Below are positions 56,026 to 64,000 of a stretch of DNA of 64,000 nt, one piece after another. The stretch covers positions 53,247,759 through 53,311,758 of the forward strand of contig JAKGHH010000003.1 of NCBI GenBank assembly GCA_022828595.1. The letters run 5' to 3'. The notes under the pieces were generated by a model, which saw nothing but the letters and a program-made list of their open reading frames with translations, made no database searches and was not told where the DNA came from. The first letter of the stretch is position 1, and each line of letters begins with the position of its first letter. This stretch comes from Nelumbo lutea. Lineage: Eukaryota > Streptophyta > Magnoliopsida > Proteales > Nelumbonaceae. The position numbers and the translations under genes were made by a program.

Positions 56026-58974
56026 GGGGTTCAAATGGAATTCTATTTTCTGGATTCAAATTCGAATTTGATCAGATTAAGAGTGATTTGAATTTGCTCC
56101 ATTCATAAACGGATCAGATATGGATCCAACCTAGTTCCATATGATATAATTTGGTTCCCATTTAAGTATATGCTTATGTATACTTATAAAAAATTTATAC
56201 TGTATCTAGCTAAGAGTATAATTGGTCTAAATGTTGTATTTTTGTTAAGGTTGTGTTTGGTACCATTACAGTTTTCTTTATGTAAGTGAAACATTTTGGA
56301 ATTGATTATTAGAAGTCGTCCCAATGACAACGATGAATTGTCATGTCACACAAAGGAGTCACTTCAAACTAAAAAATATGTATGTGAGGGCTGATCTTTA
56401 TTTTTTAGTAAAAAAGATGAGGGCTGGTTATTGCTATTTAGAGTTTCAACATCAAATTTGACATTTCAAGTAACAACAACAATAATTTCTATTTATCAAT
56501 CCAAAACATTTCATATTATTTGACATGGCAACTCAGATTTTGATAACAATATCTATTGATTAACTCTAAACATTTCATGAAAGAAACAACAATGATATCA
56601 AATACAACCTAATTTGTCATGGGTTCATATTTCCTATAATAATTCATTTTTAGTTCGTTTATTAATAATATATAATATTTTGATTATTTTTAGTTTAATT
56701 TATTTATATAATTTAATATCAGATTCCAAATTAAATTTTGATTCACCCATATCTGATTCAATTTGATTTGTTTGCTACCTTAATTTGTTTTGATTTCATC
56801 CTATTTTAGTAAAATCACCTTCCTTTTCTTCCTACTTTTTGGATAAGGACCATAAGTATGAATTTCCCATTGCTGAAACCCCAATAAGGATGTGCCAACT
56901 AGCCTCTAGACTCTAGTTATTTGAATGCATTCAGAGATGGAAAAGAGACTTTTGTAAATGTTGGATGCCCACATATTAGCTAACTCAAAACATATTAACA
57001 ATCTTTGAACATCTTTTGGGTTATATTTGTTTGTCTCACTAATTTTTTTATCTAAAATCTTGATGCAAAATTTGCACCATCTTCTTCCTATCTCAATGGT
57101 TACTAATTATTTAATAGATTTTGTCTCAATTATTTCTCAAGCCCGAAATAGGATGATATAAACCTCGGTTCCCCTTGTTCCATTAATTTCATTAATTTAT
57201 ATTTAATACCGAATCTCTCTCATTAATTCTATTAATTATTGACTCTCTCTTTCATTAATTTTGTTTTGCTAGTACAAAAACTACAAATATTAACAATAGC
57301 AAGATTAAAACCCTGGTCAATAGATTTTAGTGCCCATAATTTCACCACTAAACCATTCCAATTTGTTTGTTGTAATTATATGCATTTTTAGTTTTAAGTA
57401 AAATTTCTCTTTTCTTAGTGGTGCTTATTAATAAATGCTGAAATTAATTATTAAAATTTATATACTAACAAATATTAAGATAATTATATTGATTATTTGA
57501 AAATTTTTGTATATACATTCACATTTTAGTTATTTCATTATTTTTCAATGGTTACTAATTGTATCTCGATATGTCACATTTTATACAAACATTGAATTAT
57601 GGTTTTTTACATTCAAATGACTTATTTACAATCATATAAAACTTGTAAGTATTGTTATTAATATATTTTTGTTATGATTTATTTGAATTTCGTAACATAT
57701 TTATGTGCATCCAAAACGTATCCCGATACATCTCTTAAATTGTCTTTCCGATGCATATTGTGTTTCTGATACTCTGAACCTTGCTCCTAATTGGACAACC
57801 CTCCTTTTGATCCCAGGTCTCTACTAACAAACAAATAAAAGATGCATCTGAAGCAAAAGTAAACTAGAATTTACACTCAGTTGCCTTTTTGAACTCCCAT
57901 GAACCCTTTCAAGGAATATTGTAGCAACAGTTCCTCCCTCATCTTACCCTTTCCCAATCAGATTGTATGGCTATCCTTGACCTTTTTAATATAGGGATAA
58001 TCACTCATTTACTTTTAGATCTTGATGGTAGACTGGTGTCTTCTCAATGCCTTTCATGGAGTCACCATTGATGAGAGGGATCATGAGAACACTCTCAATA
58101 TGGAGTGCATGTACAAGGGGACAAGGGGGTATTGCAGATGTAGTGAGGAAAAAGAGAATATCAAACTTCTTGTTGGCATTGATCTTGGGGAAAATCTTGA
58201 TTTTGTTTCGCCAATGATGCCAGATAGATTATATTACAGTGCTAAGGATTAAGGATTAAATAGTTTGGCTTAACATATTCCAATAGTTTGAGGCTTTGAT
58301 GTATTATTGGTGAAGTACATAAACAATTTGAATCAAAGCATACCCATACGCCTTGAATATGAATTACTATAAAGATCAGGCAAAATAGAGTGAGAACCAT
58401 AGAAGGACAAGGGCTACTTATTGCCAAAATGAGAGCTTCGAAGGGTAAATTCCGTCAAAAACATGGCGATGGTACCCTATGAATTGATCGGTGTCTAATA
58501 GTCAATATACTTGCAATGACATAGGGATATAACTTGATTTTGGAGATGTTGGCATGAAAATAAAAGAACAAGTTAATTAATGATGCCTATACAGATTAAC
58601 CTTCAGGATGTTAGGGAAGGGAATGGAGTTTCTGCTTGATCATGATGTATGAATGGATGGGGAAAGATGAAGAGAGAAAAGAGGGAGCGAAGAATAAAGG
58701 GATAAATTGCTGACACCTTCCATGTACTTTTGATAGTTGCATTTCAATACCCTACTTTATGCTAATATCACCGTCTTCCCTTGAACTTTAACATTGTTGC
58801 ATCTACACCCTTTCATTATGTTGAGTTGATAGAAGCTCAAAATTACCAAATTGCCCAACTTTGATAATTTGAATGGTAATGTGGTTTCTAAATTTGCTCT
58901 TCCCTGTTACACTAACCATAAAGTATGTGTTTGCTTTTGTGGTGTTTATAGATGGGGGTGTTTCTCATATAAGT
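56026..58974. other. AT-rich intergenic DNA, no recognised gene
   Basis: The open frame 58022-58252 has no known domain. The stretch 58705-58870 resembles a single MULE arm (ending AAATTACCAAATTGCCC), with no partner found. Confidence 0.45.
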
Positions 58975-59033
58975 TAGGTTTCCCTGTCTTTCCCTTTCTT
59001 TTCCTATTTTTTCCTTCAAACCAAATGCAGCCT
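58975..59033. mobile_element. Truncated copy of the 109-bp Tourist-like MITE
   Basis: The right end TTCCTTCAAACCAAATGCAG followed by CC and then TTA is the inverse of the GGCTATGTTTGGTTTAAAGG terminus. The left half is missing. Confidence 0.55.
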
Positions 59034-61075
59034 TATTGAAAAACATCACTATAAATGTTTTTTTGTTCTTTGTTGTTTTTTGTTATTTGGTTGGGCATTT
59101 CAAGTAATACCCCATAAACCTTCAGCCATTTGGAAAAACCTGAATTTGAAGCATTTCTATTTTTTAATGTTTATTTGATAAAACGCCAATGCTTAAATGA
59201 TGTTGATGTGGCAGCGTTCCAATAAACACCCACACAATCAAACGTAGTCAAAATTCATAAAATTTGTTCATTTTCTGTATAGTTTGTTAGATTACACACA
59301 GGGTGTGTTCTAATCCACTATTAAAAGCGGGTGAGGGTGAGGGTGAGGGTGGGTTCTAATTCACTGTTCAAGAAGGATATAATATAGATAACAATTTTTA
59401 AGGTATTTTGGTTAGTGTAAAACAATGTTAGACATTTAAAAATGTTAAGATATGACATGGACAATTTTGATTATTAGCATTCCAAAGTTGAGTAACGAAG
59501 GATTGAAGGAGGTGCTGTTTAGAAGAGAACAATGGTATTGGCATAAAATAGGGTAGTGAACCGCAAGTGTTAGAAAGGGAAGATTTGGGCAATTTACAAT
59601 TTAGAAAATGTCATTATTGGGATATGGAATCCCCGGATGAAGGGCTGAAGATATAGTTTGGGTACGGGGTGATGTGAATTGTGAACTGGTAATTGAAGAC
59701 CAGCAATTCAGGAGAGTCCCATCCAATTAAAGCTGTCCATTCACCATTGAAAATGGAGAGCCCCCTCTACATAATTCAGTCTTTAGTGCAGTCAATTCAA
59801 CAGACCAAGGTGAGCTGTTTGAAGAACTTGATTGATTGTGTCGTCCTTTCACATAATGAAATTGGAGAGGGCATGTACTAATAAATACATTGGCAATATA
59901 GGATATATAGCCAGGAACTCCAATATGAAATTAGAGAGAGAAAGAGGGGTTGTCTCTCTCTCTCTCTCTCTCCAACGAACTTGATTGATTGAGTGTAATG
60001 AAGAGACATATACAGTTGAACTTATTGGTAAATTTCTCCATTCCTCTTAACTCACTTTTGTCCATGTCTCATGTCTGTGTATTTTATATGTATAAAGAGG
60101 GAGAGGATGGATGGTCTCTTCTGATCGGTCCCATTCCTATATGGTGTGATATGATTGCCCTAATTTGTTTTTTACCCTCCATTTCTTTTATTTAATTTCC
60201 ACTATTTACTCGTGGTTTGGCAGGTTGACTACATGTTATTTATTGGAAACAGATAATTAATAATCAGGACGGAGAACCTTCATTATTAAAATATTCAAAG
60301 TACAACATCATTAGTGACCCAGACCCTTTGATGGATAACACCTATCCCCAGTAGAATCAAAATTAAAATCTTCTCATCCGGGGGGGGGGGGGTTCATTGT
60401 CTAGTTATAGGTACAAACATGATATTAATCCTCAATATAAAATATAAACATCCACGGGCCACTTAATCATTGTTGTTGTTTTCAAACTAGATGGTTAATT
60501 CTAAATTGTTTTCGGAATTCACAACACGAAAAGCCATTCATGTTGAAAAACACCCCCCTAAGTCCAAGTGGCCTGGATGGCCAAAGCTCAAATGCTTATC
60601 TGAAACCTAATAACAACTAATCAAACTACTTCCAAAATAAATGCTTGCATTATAATTAAAAGCTGGTATTTGCTATATCTTTTTTGGTGCTTCGATTTGT
60701 GCATGGGGAATTTAACAAAGACCAAATAATGTTCTTTTCCCATTTCGTGTGATGTAAATTAACCGAAATATTAAAAAGAAAAACTGAATAAGCCAAAATT
60801 CAGCAAGCTTCAAATGAAGAGCTGCACTGAAAATAATCTTCTCAATTATTTTTAACAGCCCAATAAACCACGATGCTAATCAAAATTAAGGCTCCAAAAG
60901 CTTAATACGTCTTCTTTTCAGGCTGTTGAAAAATCTACCTAAAAAGGCTTGTCAAATCCAAGATATTTAGATAAAAAAGCGATATATAAGATGGTTAAAG
61001 TATGTTTGGAGTTTAGTATCTTCACCAAGATTTTGATTTTTACGTAGTGTTTTTTTAACAAAACAATCCCAATGG
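59034..61075. other. Intergenic DNA with simple repeats
   Basis: Contains four GGTGAG units at about 59329-59353, a (CT)n tract at 59953-59971 and a run of 13 G at 60380-60392. No gene supported. Confidence 0.5.
59953..59971. repeat. (CT)n microsatellite
   Basis: Uninterrupted TCTCTCTC run, preceded on its left by GAGAGAGAAAGAG that could pair with it. Confidence 0.85.
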
Positions 61076-61079
61076 AGAT

Positions 61080-62060
61080 GGCTGTCGAATGAAAAGGGAT
61101 AATGTTAGCCTCTAAATGTAGGTGTTGCAGAGATTCTAATGAAGAATCTTTTGATCACCTTTTCTCTAATAGAATCTTAGCTAGAAAATATTGGAAGTTG
61201 TTTGTAGACAAATTTGGCATTCCAATTCATTCCACCCAAGCTAGGTGGGTGGAAAGGTGTAGAAGAGTCTATGATGGCAAGTTTATCCCTACAAGCTAGG
61301 TAATCCAACACATCATAAATTGAATTGTTGAAAATGATAAAGTTACTTCATTACCCACTACCGAGGATGCAAATGGTTGGTGGATGATTGATTTTCCAAT
61401 TCCACCCAAGTCCATCAAATCAAAGTTGTATAAATGGGTAATGTGGCAAATTCCTTCACGTGGCAAGGTAAAACTAAATTTTGGTGGTGTTTGTCGAGGA
61501 AACCCAGGTTTAGGAAGTAGGGGAGGTTTGATTCGTGATGATTCCGCTTTCTCTTCAAGCAGAAATTAAAGCTCTTCTTAATGAAATTAATATGTATATA
61601 CACCATGGTTATCTTAATATCGAGGTTGAATGCGATAATTCTATAGTGGCAAGCCTCTTCAACTCAACCTTTATTCCATGGAGTATTCATTACTGTGTAG
61701 TTGAAATCAAAAGGCTCTTTGACTTCTACAATTACTCAATAAAGCATGTGTATCGTGAAGCAAATAGACCAGCAAGCTATTTGGCTAAAATGGGTGGGTT
61801 GTTGAAAGGATTCAGTAGCTTCAATACTATTTCACATATCCCAGATTTTATAGGTTTACCCAATTTAAGAATTAGATAATTTATCCGTGGCTTTTCTTGT
61901 GGGCTACGCTGAGAGGCTAAGGTTGAGAGATTTGTATCTTGGGCTTGGGGCAAGGCGGGCAAAGTCCTCCCCTGCTATAGTTGTTTTTACTTTTGATAAT
62001 GGTTAATAAATTTTAAGGTGGCCGCCCCTCCACCTGGAGTAATTTTGGGGTTAAAAAAAA
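61080..62060 (+). mobile_element. L1-type LINE 3' fragment, plus strand
   Basis: Encodes zf-RVT (ASKCRCCRDSNEESFDHLF, from 61105) and an RNase H beginning KVKLNFGGVCRGNPGLGSRG (61468) and RGGLIRDDSAFSS. After a frameshift come AEIKALLNEI, LNIEVECDNSIVASLF and KHVYREANRPASYLAKMG. The 3' untranslated part ends in an A-rich stretch at 62053-62060. It is 5'-truncated, as usual for LINEs, and not the same copy as the L1 at 24.7-30.9 kb. Confidence 0.85.
61384..61879 (+). pseudogene. L1 RNase H domain
   Basis: The first catalytic Asp block is NFGGVCRGNPG (Gly where Asp is usual: NFDG). The Glu is in AEIKALL and the second Asp in ECDNSIV. The domain is in two overlapping frames (61384-61569 and 61535-61879) because of a frameshift at about 61540. 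The lost Asp and the shift mean it is inactive. Confidence 0.85.
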
Positions 62061-62111
62061 GATGGTGACAAATGAAATTAAATTATGGGCTTCAGCTTTC
62101 AATTTCATACA

Positions 62112-62758
62112 TGATGAGAGGTGATTTAGCCTGACCTAATGAGTAAGGGACACAATGGATGCAGCCTGCCAGTCAGACGACAAATCAGCATGTGGTGCCA
62201 TGACATCAAATTGCAGGACCTCGGGAGCTTGGTCCCTTGGGAACCAAAGCACTTCGGTACCAGAGCACATCGATACCAGAGCACCTCAGTACCCACACAC
62301 ACCGAAGTGTCACGTAACCGAACCTAGAAGGACATTAGTTATCTCCGAGCCTCCCGGGATCACGTTACACATCTATAGGCCTTATCTTCTCCTCGTCCAA
62401 ATCGAAGGGAAACGATAAGCCTCATTAATTGACATGTTACTCTCCTGCTAAAGTGGAATGGATCTTAATGTCACAAGCCGAAGATTCCGGGAATGTTTCG
62501 AGGGACCTACAACATCTCAACTATATAAGGGCAACCCCCAAGACTCATGTACGTGCAATTATTTGCTCACTAGCACTCTAACTCTTAAGTATTCAGTTTG
62601 CAATCATAATATAGTATTGACTTAAGCATTGGGGCAACCTCGCCAAGTTAGTCACCCCTGAATTCTCTGATCCTTTATCTTGTAGTTTGGTCCCACTTAT
62701 CACATGACTAAGGTCTAGATCATCTTCCAACCAAAAACATCTAGGTCGCGCACTATCA
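62112..62758 (+). mobile_element. Gypsy-type solo LTR
   Basis: Starts TGATGAGAGGTGATTTAGCC, like the Tat LTRs in this window, has a TATA box CTATATAAGGGCAACC at about 62520 and ends GGTCGCGCACTATCA. Flanks ATACA (62107-62111) and ATACT (62759-62763) match in four of five bases. The last nine bases are followed by a near repeat (ATACTATCA), so the right end could be a few bases further on. No internal domains nearby. Confidence 0.7.
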
Positions 62759-62764
62759 ATACTA

Positions 62765-63860
62765 TCAATACCAAGTATTTCCAAGCGATAGGATTGATGT
62801 TTTTTTCCCACCATAATTTCTTCCCAACGAGAAATTCTTGTCTTGAAGCTCTAAAAACTTTAACACCTTTCTTGGATGGAAATATTGAGAGTCGAACCTC
62901 GTTGCACTACCATTCTCAAAGAATATCCTACCTCGGTTTTCACCTAACATTATTCTCTGTTTATGAAACCTTCTATTCACCTTATATATATTACGAGATC
63001 ATCATTTTCAACGTTGTGTGGAGCTGGAATGCCTTCTCTGACAATTTTGTTGGATAAAAGAACAACTTGTTCTTCGACAACCGTTGAGCATCCTTTCACA
63101 TAATACAGAGCGGCATCCACTTCAAATTTAAAATTTCAATTTTATTTTTATCCTTTCTCTCTTCTGTATTCTTATCCTAATTCTTTTATTGTATCTTATC
63201 TAAAGAGAGAGTTCCTCTTCAAGAAAACTCTCCAATTGTTGTACATGTGTAACAGTATTTAATCACTCAAAATCTGAGTGAAACAATTCAACCCAAAATC
63301 TGTTTTTGTTCAACATCTCATTCTGTCGTATCACAAATTCATAGTCTCTCTTGTATAAATTTAGGGAACTCTGATAAAAGATCATTTGGCTTTTTTACTT
63401 TGAGAAGTATCAATTTTTTCTAATGAAAGTTTTTTAACAGAAAATGTGAGATTTTACAATTGACCATTGAAATACTAATTAGGCTTATCAGCTTTGACAA
63501 AGTTGAAAAAACAGTGTAGATTTGTTGTTATCCTCGTCCAAGATTAAGGCTTCTAAAATTCTTTTAGTGTATGTGCATGTAAAATAAATAGAGATCATAA
63601 CTTGTTTCCTATATAGCATATAAAGTATGTAATTCAGGAATCACCACTACCAAATGCCACCTAAACATCATGTTAAGGAATCCTTCAATTTAAAATCTTA
63701 TGTTGTTGGGTGAGATACATGATTATGATTTTATTCTCTAACATGTACCCTCATGTGAAAGTTTATAGGACTTGAAACATAGATCGAAGAATTGGTTCAC
63801 CCATATCTTGTGCTGAAATTTAATTAATTATGACGGATGTGGCAAAGATTGAATGCCAGA
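62765..63860. other. AT-rich DNA of unknown nature
   Basis: No domain recognised. Since a Copia-type primer-binding site faces left at 63877-63889, part of this may be a Copia leader. The stretch 63736-63830 (TAACATGTACCCTCATGTGA, CACCCATATCTTGTGC) resembles sequence often seen next to such sites. Confidence 0.35.
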
Positions 63861-63876
63861 CCATTTGATCAAACAA

Positions 63877-63889
63877 GCTTTGATACCAT
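63877..63889 (-). promoter_or_regulatory. Copia-type primer-binding site; LTR continues off the right edge
   Basis: The plus strand GCTTTGATACCATGTTAAAG reads on the minus strand as ATGGTATCAAAGC, the initiator tRNA-Met-complementary site of plant Copia elements. The sequence to its right (from about TGTTAAAGAATTG) would be the end of a 5' LTR in minus orientation, cut by the window edge. Confidence 0.5.
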
Positions 63890-64000
63890 GTTAAAGAATT
63901 GTTCAAAACCTAAAAGTGTTGCGGAAAAACCCAAGAAAACAGATTCGAATGACACTCACAAATGAAAGTAAAACAGAGATAAAGAAAACAAACACAGATT

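Noticed and set aside
59329..59353. Interstitial telomere repeat
   Set aside because: The unit is GGTGAG, not the plant telomere TTTAGGG.
58705..59620. Second MULE bounded by the arm-like stretch at 58705
   Set aside because: Apart from a short GGGCAATTTACAATTT match near 59587, no inverted partner could be followed.

Overview
This is a nuclear window from a flowering plant, probably a woody eudicot or a similar large-intron genome; the species cannot be told from the sequence. The evidence is the 3' end of a subfamily-2 ethylene receptor gene, a plant-type tRNA-Gly relic, plant Copia (Angela/Tork-like) and Gypsy (Tat-like) LTR retrotransposons, L1 and RTE LINEs and Tourist-like MITEs. Only one host protein-coding segment is convincing, the last exon of the ethylene receptor at 700-1236. 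Almost everything else that can be recognised is transposon.

Layout. 1-1.24 kb: receptor intron and last exon. 1.24-24.7 kb: AT-rich intergenic DNA with short elements: two RTE-LINE remnants (about 2.5 and 15.65-16.17 kb), several TTA-flanked Tourist-like MITEs, hAT-like short elements beginning with an AGGGGTGTCAAT-type end, and a 2.4-kb Mutator-like element (6845-9266) whose right inverted repeat is split by another MITE. There are also local tandem duplications and a degenerate minisatellite. 24.7-30.9 kb: an L1 LINE on the minus strand, cut by a Gypsy solo LTR (25691-26542), a Copia solo LTR (26722-28732) and a MITE (30574-30843). 30.9-40.7 kb: a MITE split by a full-length 9.5-kb Copia element on the minus strand, with 1.9-kb LTRs and the 5-bp target duplication GTTCT. 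41.1-54.6 kb: a 5'-truncated second Copia element on the plus strand, itself split by a 10.7-kb Tat-lineage Gypsy element (42431-53165, target duplication GTAAG). 54.6-64 kb: intergenic DNA with a damaged tRNA-Gly gene (55133-55202), small MITEs, an L1 3' fragment on the plus strand (about 61.08-62.06 kb), a Gypsy-type solo LTR (62112-62758), and a Copia primer-binding region at the right edge.

How the parts work together. The Gypsy element carries gag, protease, reverse transcriptase, a Ty3 RNase H, a second RNase H typical of the Tat lineage, and integrase on the plus strand. Converging on these from the 3' side is an antisense gene with three exons and clean GT-AG introns, matching the family Pfam calls 'putative gypsy type transposon'. 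It is the most interesting object here: exon phases add up to one 1,659-bp frame, broken only by three nonsense codons, and a TATA-like box lies about 150 bp upstream of its ATG. All autonomous elements in the window look inactivated by stops and frameshifts. Many of the stops sit where CAG or CGA is expected, which fits decay of methylated cytosines. The target duplications and nesting give a readable order of insertion.
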